A DNA stretch of 64,000 bases from Bin87 sp963665395 (lineage in GTDB: Bacteria; Chloroflexota; Dehalococcoidia; Lucifugimonadales; UBA3495): assembly GCA_963665395.2 (NCBI GenBank), contig OY762251.1:4402001-4466000 (forward strand). The letters run 5' to 3'. Position 1 is the first letter of the stretch. Each line of letters begins with the position of its first letter. The translations under genes were made by a program, and so were the position numbers. Shown in pieces: positions 55,464-63,919 of this stretch. The notes beneath the pieces are model-generated. The model saw only the letters and a list, made by a program, of their open reading frames with translations, searched no databases and was not told the DNA's origin.

Positions 55464-56951
55464 TCAGACATTTGCGGCCGGGATAATGGCGTCCAACCCC
55501 AACTCGGACCACCGCTGGGAAACCCGCTCCCGAACCTCGGAGCTCATCTCGATGTCCGGCGGCCATTCCCGGTAATAGCCTTCCTGCGGGCCTTTGCGGG
55601 TGGCGTCGATACCTACCTTGCTGCCGAAGCGCGGCGTGGGCGAGGCCACGTCCAGGTCGTCAATTGGGCCGTCCACCAGCACTAAATCGGTGGCCGGGTT
55701 GACGTTGTTGGCGACGCGCCAAGCCACTTCCGAGGGGTTCTGAACATCCACGAAATCATCCACCACGACGATAACCTTGGTCAGGCTGAGCAAGCCCAAG
55801 CCCCACAGGCCATACATCACCTTGCGGGCCTGGCCGGGGTATTCCTTCTTCATGGACACCAGAACCAGGTTGTGGAAGATACCCTCCGCCGGCATATTGA
55901 TGTCCACCACCTCGGGCAGAATAAGGCGGATGAGCGGCATAAAGACCCGCTCGGTTACTTTGCCCATCCAATAGTCTTCGGTGGGTGGTCGCCCGACGAA
56001 CGTGGTGGGATAGATGGGATTATGCCGGCGGGTGATGGTCGTCACGTGGAACACCGGGTAGGGTTCGGCCAGGGAATAGTAGCCGGTGTGGTCGCCAAAG
56101 GGTCCCTCCACCCGTTCCTCGCCCGGCGTAACATAGCCCTCCAGCACGATTTCGGCGTGGGCCGGCACCATCAAATCGACGGATACGGCCGGCGTGAGTT
56201 CGACACCGGCGTCACGGATGAAGCCGGCCAGCACCATCTCGTCCACGTCGGGAGGCAGAGGGGCGGAACCGGTCCAGATTGACGCCGGATCGCCGCCCAG
56301 GGCCACGGCCACTTCCATTGGTAAAGGGTTCGGCTTGTCGCCACTGGCCCGGTAGTGCCGCGCTCCCACCTTGTGGGTCTGCCAGTGCATCCCGGTGGTG
56401 TTGCGGTCAAACACCTGCATCCGGTAGATACCGTAGTTCTGGGTTCCGGTATCCGGGTCTTTAGTGATGACCAGGGGCAGGGTAATGTAGGGTCCGGCGT
56501 CCAGCGGCCAGCACTTGATGATGGGCAGGCTGTAGAGGTCAACGTCCTCGCCGGTGAGGACCACCTGTTGGCAGGGGGCGTTGCGGACAGCTCGGGGCTG
56601 GTAGGAGCCGACGTGGACCAGGCGGCCCAGAGTGCGCAGCTTGTTGAGCATTCCCTGGGGCGGCCCGCCCTGCACCATCTCGATCATGGCTTCCAGCCGG
56701 CCGGCCAGCTCGTCGGCGTCCGCCACTTCCAACGCCCAGTTCATGCGCCGTTCGGAGCAGAAGAGGTTGATGGCCACGGGCATATCGTGGCCAATCACGT
56801 TTTCGAAGAGCAGGGCCGGGCCATCGGCGCGCAGGAGCCGGTGGGCTATTTCGGTTATCTCCAACTCCGGATTGACCGGAGCGGAGATGCGATGCAGATC
56901 GCCTTTGCTTTCCAGAAAGGCGATGAATTCACGCAGATCACGGTACGGCAT
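55464..56951 (-). CDS. UbiD family prenyl-FMN decarboxylase
   Basis: 495 residues, full UbiD. YRDLREFIAFLESKGDLHRI, NYGIYRMQVFDRNTTGMHW (active-site Arg), EERVEGPFGDHTGYYSLAEP (catalytic Glu and Asp) and the late FGSKVGIDATRKGP. Reversible (de)carboxylation of aromatic or alpha,beta-unsaturated acids using prenylated FMN made by UbiX, which is not nearby. The substrate is not predictable. Confidence 0.95.
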   Translation of the reverse strand: MPYRDLREFIAFLESKGDLHRISAPVNPELEITEIAHRLLRADGPALLFENVIGHDMPVAINLFCSERRMNWALEVADADELAGRLEAMIEMVQGGPPQGMLNKLRTLGRLVHVGSYQPRAVRNAPCQQVVLTGEDVDLYSLPIIKCWPLDAGPYITLPLVITKDPDTGTQNYGIYRMQVFDRNTTGMHWQTHKVGARHYRASGDKPNPLPMEVAVALGGDPASIWTGSAPLPPDVDEMVLAGFIRDAGVELTPAVSVDLMVPAHAEIVLEGYVTPGEERVEGPFGDHTGYYSLAEPYPVFHVTTITRRHNPIYPTTFVGRPPTEDYWMGKVTERVFMPLIRLILPEVVDINMPAEGIFHNLVLVSMKKEYPGQARKVMYGLWGLGLLSLTKVIVVVDDFVDVQNPSEVAWRVANNVNPATDLVLVDGPIDDLDVASPTPRFGSKVGIDATRKGPQEGYYREWPPDIEMSSEVRERVSQRWSELGLDAIIPAANV

Positions 56952-57005
56952 CTCAGCTGAACCAACTCAGAGCCCGTACCGGCCAGGAGTACCGGAACTC
57001 CGGCG

Positions 57006-57314
57006 TCAGGAACTGCGCATCCGGTTGAAACAATCGCTGCAATAGACCGGGCGGTCGCCGCGGGGCCGGAAGGGTACGGTGGCGTCAGCGCCACAGTTGC
57101 TGCAAACGATGGGGAAGGCTTCCCGGGGGCCGCCGTAGTCTCCACCGCCGCCACCGCCGTCCCGGGGCTGACCCCGACGGGCATTGCGGCAGGAGACGCA
57201 GCGCTTGGGATAGTTGGTGAAACCGCGCGAGGCGTAAAATTCCTGTTCGCCTACGGTAAAGAGAAACTCGGCGCCGCAATCGCTGCACTCAAGGGTCAGG
57301 TCGGAAAGAGCCAC
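57006..57314 (-). CDS. CxxC-rich zinc-ribbon protein
   Basis: 102 residues with three to four zinc knuckles: LECSDCGAEFLFTVGEQEFY, KRCVSCRNARRGQP, a Gly-rich linker, IVCSNCGADATVPFRPRGD and PVYCSDCFNRMR. This architecture (zinc-ribbon, Gly linker, CxDCF) is common in Chloroflexota and candidate phyla; nucleic-acid binding is presumed but unproven. 54 bp from the UbiD start. Confidence 0.88.
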   Translation of the reverse strand: MALSDLTLECSDCGAEFLFTVGEQEFYASRGFTNYPKRCVSCRNARRGQPRDGGGGGGDYGGPREAFPIVCSNCGADATVPFRPRGDRPVYCSDCFNRMRSS

Positions 57315-57501
57315 GATTCATCCTCCGGTCGGGTCGGTAATCACGATGCACACATTCTGGTCTGATTTCGTCGGGCAAAGTGATTTCCAATACCCTAGGA
57401 ACGCGGACCGGCGCAACCGATGCTCATCCCACTATACTGGCAACTGCCGCCACAAGCAACGACTTTTGGCGACATTTACCGGGCAATCCTGCTTCTGACA
57501 G

Positions 57502-57936
57502 CTATGCCGGCTCGGCCACGAACACGGGAATCTGCCGCGTGGTGCGGCCCTGGTACTCCTCATACGGCGGGAAGGCCGCCACCGCGATGTCCCACAGCCG
57601 CGCCCGTTCCTCCTCATTCTCGACTTCCCGAACCCGCATCGCGTGAACCTCGGTCTCGTCGCGGATCTCCACGCTGGCGTCGGCGCGGAGGTTATAGACC
57701 CACACCGGGTTGCGGGGCGCGCCGCCCATGGAGGCGACCAGCACGTAATTGTCGCCGTCCTTGACGCGCATCAGCGGCGTCTTGCGGATGGCGCCGGTCT
57801 GGTTGCCCCGGTTGGTGACGATGATGACGGGCAGGCCGGTATCGCGCAGGGTCGTTCCCGCAGCGCCGCCGCTGCCCTCGTAGATCTCGACCTGCTCGCG
57901 CACCCAATCGCGGGTGGACGGTATGTATTCGGCCAT
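57502..57936 (-). CDS. nitroreductase/deazaflavin-dependent oxidoreductase (Ddn-like)
   Basis: 144 residues of the split-barrel fold: LPVIIVTNRGNQTGAIRKTP, NYVLVASMGGAPRNPVWVYN and RARLWDIAVAAFPPYEEYQG with TTRQIPVFV. This is the F420-dependent Ddn family first known in mycobacteria and common in Chloroflexota; with the luciferase-like gene at 1924 it suggests the cell makes F420. AAAGGAG lies about 10 bases before ATG 57936. Confidence 0.9.
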   Translation of the reverse strand: MAEYIPSTRDWVREQVEIYEGSGGAAGTTLRDTGLPVIIVTNRGNQTGAIRKTPLMRVKDGDNYVLVASMGGAPRNPVWVYNLRADASVEIRDETEVHAMRVREVENEEERARLWDIAVAAFPPYEEYQGRTTRQIPVFVAEPA

Positions 57937-58097
57937 GGTTCGCTCGCTCCTTTTGGTTGGTTGATTGATAGCGGACACCTTATCACACCGCGAGCGGGCC
58001 GCGCGTTGTCATACCATCCGTTGCTTTGAAAAAGCCCGGCCCGCGCTTATGCGTCGTCAGCGCCGGCACGTTGCGGCAAATGCGACCAGGCTACGGC

Positions 58098-58397
58098 TTA
58101 CGTAAGCGGATTCCGCCAGAGCAGGCCCGGAAACCGCTGGAAATCTTTGCCGTTGTTGGTATGTACCTCGGCGTCGTTTTCCAGGGCCAGGGCCGCGATG
58201 GTCGCGTCGGCGACCAGTCTCGTAATGGCTTCCGTTGTAGCAAGGATTTGTTCGAGAATTTCCAGGTAACGCGGGCACGGCATCCCTACCGTTTCCGTAC
58301 CGTTGACCAGTTCTGCCCACCAGGCTGCCGCTTTCCGATGGAGTTCGCTCCCGTCGTTGCAGGCGAATATCAGAAGGTCAAGGTCAGGCCCGATCAT
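58098..58397 (-). CDS. PIN-domain toxin VapC, internally deleted
   Basis: 99 residues. MIGPDLDLLIFACNDGSELH (first Asp), HRKAAAWWAELVNGTETVGM, then an abrupt pass from RYLEILEQ to ITRLVADATIAALALENDAE and TNNGKDFQRFPGLLWRNPL. About 40 residues usual between these parts are missing, including one acidic ligand, and the T-D pair is TNNGKD. It is probably inactive. ATGA overlap with the antitoxin upstream. Confidence 0.75.
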   Translation of the reverse strand: MIGPDLDLLIFACNDGSELHRKAAAWWAELVNGTETVGMPCPRYLEILEQILATTEAITRLVADATIAALALENDAEVHTNNGKDFQRFPGLLWRNPLT

Positions 58398-58662
58398 GGG
58401 GCAAGCTTCTCCAGAAACTCCCCGTCTTCCAGATCGTGGATAACGTCCTTGAGGTTGCCGGCGTCAACGCCCGGGGCAAATCCGCTGTGATTAGGTACAA
58501 CCCTGAACTTGGTTTTCGCTGCGGCCTGATCCGGCGCATCCGGGCCGGGGCATCGAACGTCTGGATATTCAACTCCACCAGGATGCCTTCGGGAAGGTCC
58601 AGGGGTTCCAGCGGCGCGAGCACTCCGTTGGCAAATCTGGCATTTACGGTTCTGGTGGCCAT
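58394..58662 (-). pseudogene. VapB-type antitoxin, frame-disrupted, with AF2212-like 5-prime half
   Basis: From ATG 58662: MATRTVNARFANGVLAPLEP and LDLPEGILVELNIQ, a DUF104/AF2212-like start. In another frame it continues as TKFRVVPNHSGFAPGVDAGN, LKDVIHDLEDGEFLEKLAP, a VapB-like tail whose stop overlaps the VapC ATG. So the two halves are out of frame, or a recombination joined two antitoxins. The 5-prime half is nearly identical to the gene at 58806-59078. Confidence 0.65.
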
Positions 58663-58717
58663 CGTAGCTGCTCCTGATACCGGGCATACCTTTGACGTCG
58701 GCAAGGCCGGACGCCGC

Positions 58718-58816
58718 CTATAGTTCTGAGATTATCTGCTCTATGCTGTGGGCCAGGGACGGGTTTCGCAGCCGGCGCAGGTCGCGGTTGAATTGGGCGT
58801 GATACCTAATCTCCAT
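58718..58816 (-). pseudogene. RelE/ParE-type toxin, N-terminal fragment
   Basis: 32 residues, MEIRYHAQFNRDLRRLRNPS and LAHSIEQIISEL, then a stop. This is the first third of a RelE/HigB-like toxin. It overlaps the antitoxin end by 11 bp, as in toxin-antitoxin operons. Too short to be active. Confidence 0.65.
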
Positions 58817-59078
58817 GCGAGTCCCGCAAACTCCGCAACGTTGCCATGATGTCCGCTTCGCTGACGAATTCGCTGGGGTCGTCAATGCTGACCGCCAGCA
58901 TGGCCCGCAGCAGCCCCGCGTCTTCATCGTCATCGCGCCCGTCCATCGGCGCGTCCGGACCGGGGATATCGAGGGGTTGGATGTTCAAAGCTACCAGAGC
59001 GCCTTCGGGAAGGTCCAGCGGCTCCAGCGGCGCGAGCACCCCGTTGGTGAATCTGGCATTTACGGTCCTGGTCGCCAT
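58806..59078 (-). CDS. AF2212-like/DUF104-type antitoxin
   Basis: 90 residues: MATRTVNARFTNGVLAPLEP, LDLPEGALVALNIQPLDIPG, acidic linker, and DPSEFVSEADIMATLRSLRD. The N-terminal beta-strand domain is the DUF104 antitoxin fold. Intact, but its toxin downstream is truncated. Confidence 0.75.
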   Translation of the reverse strand: MATRTVNARFTNGVLAPLEPLDLPEGALVALNIQPLDIPGPDAPMDGRDDDEDAGLLRAMLAVSIDDPSEFVSEADIMATLRSLRDSHGD

Positions 59079-59400
59079 CGTCGTTGCTCCTGATGCTCAG
59101 GCATACCTTTGCGCCATTCTAGCACGGCCCCGTCCGCCGGCGCGCTCCAGCGTCCGGTGCAACGTACAATTGTCAGAATCAGGATGCACCGGATTGGCGG
59201 ATTATCCCGCCAGAGGCAGACTTTACAGCGGGATTGCCGCCCGCTGCGCCGCCGCCGTCAATCCAACCCAATCTGATACGGCGAATCCCGATTCCGGCCA
59301 TCCATTACTTTGGAAACACCCGGCTTGCGCTCTGCGCCCGCCGCCCAATATGCCGGCCGGCGCAATTACCGCTGGCAAAGCCAGTACCGTAAAGGAAAGC
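59079..59400. other. intergenic, no gene recognised
   Basis: 320 bp. Contains a half copy of the GTCAGAATCAGGAT repeat at 59170 and two ATTCCGG-type scraps. I see no gene with recognisable content. Confidence 0.4.
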
Positions 59401-59997
59401 TTAAGCTTGGGCGGATGGCCGGGTGTCGGTTGGATCAGGTACGCAGACGCGAGATTGAAATCCGTAGCAACGATGGACCAATTGGTGTATCCATGGCGGC
59501 TCAATTATTTCGCCAAGAACTATGTTGCCTGCTTTCAATATTTGATAAAGGTATGCAGTTGGTATGCTTAGGATACGCTTAAAATCCAGGTAAAGCGGTG
59601 AAGAATCCTCTGCTCGTCCGGGTATATTGGGTGGGATCATGTGGTATCTTTCAAGGCGATTACTCTTGACGAAAGACCAAGCAGCGCTGTTTATCCCATG
59701 CGGTCTCCTGATGTCGCCTTCTTCAAAAAGTTTACAGCACTGGATGTGCTCTAAAAGGTTGCTGTTGGACTGTGGCTGCCCGGAGGTGCTTGAGGAATCG
59801 CGGTTCCTGGCTTCGTAGTCGCTCACCAAGTCGCATTCCGGAGAAATGACCACGAGCAACGGATGTTGCACCATCGTTACCTCGGCGATCCCATCCGCTG
59901 TGGCCGGCCCGGTTGGTACATACTCGTATAGGTTGCGGAGGATTTGCCCTTGCCGCAACCTACCTGGGAAAGCCGTTGGCCGACCCGCCAGCGCCAC
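59401..59997 (-). CDS. hypothetical protein, third gene of a TIGR04255 operon
   Basis: 198 residues, start GTG 59997, 3 bp after the previous stop. RLRQGQILRNLYEYVP and then HPLLVVISPECDLVSDYEA is the only striking motif: a hydrophobic strand leading to PECDL, as in several proteins that lie beside TIGR04255 genes. The end has a LYLDFKRILSIPTAYLYQIL region. No function assigned. Confidence 0.6.
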   Translation of the reverse strand: MALAGRPTAFPGRLRQGQILRNLYEYVPTGPATADGIAEVTMVQHPLLVVISPECDLVSDYEARNRDSSSTSGQPQSNSNLLEHIQCCKLFEEGDIRRPHGINSAAWSFVKSNRLERYHMIPPNIPGRAEDSSPLYLDFKRILSIPTAYLYQILKAGNIVLGEIIEPPWIHQLVHRCYGFQSRVCVPDPTDTRPSAQA

Positions 59998-60000
59998 GTT

Positions 60001-60327
60001 TCAGCCTTCAAACGTCAGACCGGGGCTTGTACGTACGCCGACAACTTTAACGGTCTCCGTACTCGGCGGAACCGCCGGGATAGCCGGTGCATGAGGGTGG
60101 TCGACGTAAAAATTCCAGCAGTCTAGGGCTGCTCCGAGGTTTTCGTCGACACCTTCTGCTGGCATATACATAGCCAGCAGACAAGTCAGGTAGCGCTTCT
60201 TCCAAGGCGACGCTTCGATGGTGTCGGGAATGGCGGTTATCGGCGTCCTTTCCCAGTCGAAGGTGTCGAGGCTATGTGCCTGAAGCCTACCCAACTGTGT
60301 CCGGTTGCAGCTTCTCACGAAGGACAT
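60001..60327 (-). CDS. hypothetical protein, second gene of a TIGR04255 operon
   Basis: About 108 residues. The convincing part is DTFDWERTPITAIPDTIEAS to HPHAPAIPAVPPSTETVKVVG. ATG 60327 overlaps the end of the first gene by about 40 bp; a TTG near 60298 is an alternative. Contains LTCLLAMYMPAEGVDENLGA. Not recognised. Confidence 0.5.
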   Translation of the reverse strand: MSFVRSCNRTQLGRLQAHSLDTFDWERTPITAIPDTIEASPWKKRYLTCLLAMYMPAEGVDENLGAALDCWNFYVDHPHAPAIPAVPPSTETVKVVGVRTSPGLTFEG

Positions 60328-61078
60328 CGGTGATTGCCCAGCGGAATAGATGGCCGGCCCACTTGTTGAATTTGTCTGCGGCATCAAATGCTTCATCGGA
60401 ATCGCACCTGCTTTGTGTAGAAAAATCGGCATCAATGAGGTAAGCGGACGGCTCCTCGCCTTCTCTGGCAGCCAATCCATGCTGTAGCAGTACTTGGCCA
60501 CCCTCTACGTCAGGAATCGTCAATACGGCTTGAGATTGGGACTGCTGTACCACATCTTGGGCTATTTCTTGGGAACCAAGAACGCCTAAGAAAGTCGGGT
60601 TCAGCAATTTTGACCAAGGAATTGACTCCAGCTCATAATGGCTTCTGTCCAGCACGTCTCGGTATCTCAGCCCGACCCGCGTGTAGAATGCCGGTGCGTA
60701 TATCTCCTTCAGAATCCCCTCAGTACTCTGTATCTCCCGACGGAAGTCGTTCCATTGATGGTACTGACGTTCTTGTACAGAAACAGAGTCTTGCGATAAC
60801 GAGATCGTCCGCGTTCGGTTTTCAGTTTCGAACGAATAGGTGAGCGGCGCTGGCGGCATACCGAACCCTTGCAACATCTCCCTCAACTCTGGTGGTACAT
60901 CAGGCAGGTCAGCGGGACCTTGCTCCGAGTACCAAGGGTATTCCCTACGGATCAGCTCTTGGAACTGAGCTGGCGGACCCGATGTGATGCTCAGGATCGT
61001 CGGGAATCTGAGCTGGAAGACCACCTCTACCAAGGGGTTGTCTCGGTAAATTTCTCGGGGCGTCGGTGGGAAAGGCAT
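60287..61078 (-). CDS. TIGR04255 family protein
   Basis: 263 residues. YRDNPLVEVVFQLRFPTILS, PPAQFQELIRREYPWYSEQG, FYTRVGLRYRDVLDRSHYEL and the C-terminal DEAFDAADKFNKWAGHLFRW are typical of TIGR04255, a sporadic bacterial family of unknown role. ATG 61078 is at the normal family start. First gene of a three-gene leftward operon. Confidence 0.85.
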   Translation of the reverse strand: MPFPPTPREIYRDNPLVEVVFQLRFPTILSITSGPPAQFQELIRREYPWYSEQGPADLPDVPPELREMLQGFGMPPAPLTYSFETENRTRTISLSQDSVSVQERQYHQWNDFRREIQSTEGILKEIYAPAFYTRVGLRYRDVLDRSHYELESIPWSKLLNPTFLGVLGSQEIAQDVVQQSQSQAVLTIPDVEGGQVLLQHGLAAREGEEPSAYLIDADFSTQSRCDSDEAFDAADKFNKWAGHLFRWAITDVLREKLQPDTVG

Positions 61079-61443
61079 GGTTCGTAACCGCTCGGATATT
61101 GTGGCGCCAATCGTAAGCCAACTTGGTTGACTTTGCAACGGGTACAGACGTTCGCTATGCATCTGGGGTTGTGAATGTTCAGGCCGCTCAGCCTGCCACC
61201 TTTCGTCCACTGGCCAAGACCAAGGCGTCGAACGTCGCTGTGTTAATCTCCTAGTTCGGCAGCGACCGACACGGTGCCGCAAGGCACACCGGCAATTCCT
61301 ATCCGGAGACTACGCAAATCCGATAGTCGCTGTCGGCAATATTGTAGCATACGAACTTCGGTTCGCAAATTGCCAACTTTCCACGCGACGTTGCCAGTCG
61401 CCAATTATCCATCGAATCCACGTCTCATTATACACCACCACTG
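61079..61443. other. intergenic, no gene recognised
   Basis: 365 bp upstream of the TIGR04255 operon. Probably its promoter region; lower GC around 61320-61440. No frame with recognisable content. Confidence 0.4.
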
Positions 61444-61650
61444 CTATACGCCCCCCACCGCCGTTACCTCCGTATCCATCAACACGTACAGCCCGTACAC
61501 CAGCCGGTCTATCTCCCCCTCAAGCTCCCTCGTATCCGCCGACGGGTTGGACGCCTTGGCCGCCAGGATCCGGTCAAACAAGCGGACGAACGGACGCTGC
61601 CTCGCCGCGCTGATTTTCGGGATGGGGATGTCATCTACCGCGGGGCTGAC
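61444..61650 (-). pseudogene. C-terminal fragment of an Eco57I/TaqI-like type II restriction-methylase
   Basis: DIPIPKISAARQRPFVRLFD, RILAAKASNPSADTRELEGE and IDRLVYGLYVLMDTEV are the last 60 residues of class IIG enzymes (helical spacer after the specificity domain). Nothing upstream matches the rest, so it is a remnant. Confidence 0.7.
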
Positions 61651-61820
61651 CACGACCAAAGCGGATACGGAAACCGACCTCGGCAGGCACCCAATTAACT
61701 GAACCACAGGAGGCCAACCCCAACGAACACTACAATCCTGACAATCTCGTGATCCCGTAAATCCTGCTTCTGACAATCCCCGCTATAATGCCCCCACCCC
61801 AACGGAGGCCATACCCTAAC

Positions 61821-63464
61821 ATGGACGGCAAAACCGCATTCGCCAATATTCTGGCCCGGGAAGGAGTGGACGTCGTTTTCTGCTTCCCCAACAACATATT
61901 GATCGACGCCTGCGCCGCCGCCGGCATCCGGCCCATCATCTCCCGCATGGAGCGCACCGCCGTCAACATGGCCGACGCCTACAGCCGGGTCAACAACGGC
62001 AACAAGAACGGCGTGGTCATCGTCCAGGGCGGGCCGGGCATTGAAAACGCTTTCTCCGGCGTGGCCCAGGCATACGCCGACTCGTCGCCCCTGCTGATGG
62101 TCCCGAACCATCCGGGCACGCGGCGGCATGGAACGTCATCCGACTTCGACGCCGCCCGCAACTACCAGGGCGTCACCAAGTGGGCCGATTCCGTCAACCA
62201 TACCGACCGGATCCCCGAAATGATGCGGCGCGCCTACACACAGCTGCGCACCGGCCGGCCCTATCCGGTGCTGGTGGAGATGCCCAACGACGTGCTGGCC
62301 GGCGAAATCTCCGAGGAGCAGTTCCACTACCAGCCCCAGCGCAAGCGGCGCTCCGCCGGCGATCCCCGGGACGTTTCCCGCGTCGCCGAGCTGCTGGTCA
62401 ACGCGCGGCGGCCGGTGATTTACGCCGGCCAGGGCGTCCTGTACGCCGAGGCCACGCCGGAGTTGGTGGATCTGGCCGAGTTGCTCAACGCGCCCACCAT
62501 GACCACCACGTTGGGCAAGAGCGGCTTCCCGGAGAACCATGCGCTAGCGCTGGGCGCCGGCGGCAACACCGGCACCCGCATGGTGGGCGAGTTTCTGGCG
62601 AAAAGCGACGTGGTGTTCGGCATTGGGACGAGTTTCCAGAAGACGCTGGCCTCCGCGCCGGTGCCGGCCGGCAAGACGGTCATCCAGTCCACCATCGACG
62701 AGAAGGACCTGAACGGGGAGTACCCGCTGGAGGAGATAATCGTCGGCGACGCCAAGCTGGTGCTGGGCCAGCTGATTGAGGAAGTGAAGGACCGCCTGGG
62801 CGATGACGGACGGCGCGGCGACCCGTCGGTGGCCGAGGAAATCCGCCAGGTGCGCCGGGAGTGGCTGGCCGAATGGATGCCCCGCCTGTCCAGCAACGAC
62901 GCGCCGATAAGTCCCTATCGGGTGGTGTACGAACTCAACGCCCGGCTGGACAAGGCCAACAGCATCGTCACCCACGACTCCGGCAACCCCCGGGACCAGA
63001 TTGTGCCCTTCTACGCCGCCACCGCGCCGCGGGGCTACATCGGCTGGGGCAACTCGACGCAGTTGGGCAGCGGGCTGGGCTACGCCATGGGGGCGAAGGT
63101 GGCTTTCCCGGAGAAGACGTGCGTGAACCTGATGGGCGACGTTGCGGTGGGCATGGCGGGCACGGACTTCGAGACGGCGGCCCGCGAAAAGCTGGGCATC
63201 ATCACCGTCATCGTGAACAACGGGGCCATGGGCGGCTACGAGAAGAACATCCCCATCGCCACCGAGCGGTACGGAACCAAGTACGTAACCGGCGAGTACG
63301 CCCGCATGGCTGAAGCCCTGGGCGCCTACGCCGAACACGTAACCGACCCCGCCGAAGTCGGCCCCGCCATCGAGCGGGCGAAAGAGATTTCGGCGACCGG
63401 GCAGCCGTGCGTGCTGGAGGTGATAACGCGGGAGGAGCCGGTGTTCTCGCAGTACTACCGGTAG
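61821..63464 (+). CDS. thiamine diphosphate-dependent enzyme (acetolactate synthase-like)
   Basis: 547 residues, three-domain ThDP enzyme. SRMERTAVNMADAYSRVNNG has the catalytic Glu44; GPGIENAFSGVAQAYADSSP; central Rossmann PVIYAGQGVLYAEATPELVD; C-terminal MGDVAVGMAGTDFETAAREK and IVNNGAMGGYEKNIP form the Mg-ThDP motif. FAD-binding residues of true AHAS are not obvious; oxalyl-CoA decarboxylase, sulfoacetaldehyde acetyltransferase or glyoxylate carboligase-like roles are possible. GGAGG at 61804-61808 and a TATAAT at 61784-61789 lie upstream. Confidence 0.9.
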   Translation: MDGKTAFANILAREGVDVVFCFPNNILIDACAAAGIRPIISRMERTAVNMADAYSRVNNGNKNGVVIVQGGPGIENAFSGVAQAYADSSPLLMVPNHPGTRRHGTSSDFDAARNYQGVTKWADSVNHTDRIPEMMRRAYTQLRTGRPYPVLVEMPNDVLAGEISEEQFHYQPQRKRRSAGDPRDVSRVAELLVNARRPVIYAGQGVLYAEATPELVDLAELLNAPTMTTTLGKSGFPENHALALGAGGNTGTRMVGEFLAKSDVVFGIGTSFQKTLASAPVPAGKTVIQSTIDEKDLNGEYPLEEIIVGDAKLVLGQLIEEVKDRLGDDGRRGDPSVAEEIRQVRREWLAEWMPRLSSNDAPISPYRVVYELNARLDKANSIVTHDSGNPRDQIVPFYAATAPRGYIGWGNSTQLGSGLGYAMGAKVAFPEKTCVNLMGDVAVGMAGTDFETAAREKLGIITVIVNNGAMGGYEKNIPIATERYGTKYVTGEYARMAEALGAYAEHVTDPAEVGPAIERAKEISATGQPCVLEVITREEPVFSQYYR

Positions 63465-63493
63465 GGGAACGAACGGCCGCGCAGTGCTATACT

Positions 63494-63512
63494 ACGAAGG
63501 GCAAACCTTCGT
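63494..63512. promoter_or_regulatory. inverted repeat ACGAAGG-GCAAA-CCTTCGT, possible operator
   Basis: Perfect 7-bp arms just after a TATACT (63488-63493) and before the GGGAGAG ribosome site of 63530. It would overlap the transcription start, so it could be an operator or a 5-prime hairpin. Confidence 0.35.
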
Positions 63513-63529
63513 GAAAGGAACGGGAGAGA

Positions 63530-63919
63530 ATGGTACAACCCGTCGCAGCCCAATCAGGCAGTACTTTGGAAACTGCAACCCACCCGGTTGTCCGCGAATT
63601 CGCGACGGGAGCTGGGGGGGTGCGTCCTGCCGCCCAAGTCGTCGCTGCTGCCGCTCGCATCGTGCAGGCAGCGCTTGATTACACCGTCGGCCCCGAAATC
63701 ACCTTTGACGACGAAGATGGTATCGATTTTCACCTGCGACTTGCCAATGGGTTGCTCGTGATGGCCAACCTCTTCCCCGATGGAACCATTGACGCCAGCG
63801 TGTACGACGACAGCCGAGGCGCGCCCGTCAAAACGGTTGTGCGTATGCGGCGTAAAGCGACATCGGAACAAGACTTAATCCAACTCTTCCGGTCAGGAAT
63901 TCATGCCAGTACCACCTGA
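63530..63919 (+). CDS. hypothetical small protein
   Basis: 129 residues. Helix (RPAAQVVAAAARIVQAALDY), beta-rich centre DGIDFHLRLANGLLVMANLF and PDGTIDASVYDDSRGAPVKT, and a C-terminal helix EQDLIQLFRSGI. Similar plan to 28867-29277. It overlaps by 17 bp a further gene that leaves the window. Unknown function. Confidence 0.6.
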   Translation: MVQPVAAQSGSTLETATHPVVREFATGAGGVRPAAQVVAAAARIVQAALDYTVGPEITFDDEDGIDFHLRLANGLLVMANLFPDGTIDASVYDDSRGAPVKTVVRMRRKATSEQDLIQLFRSGIHASTT

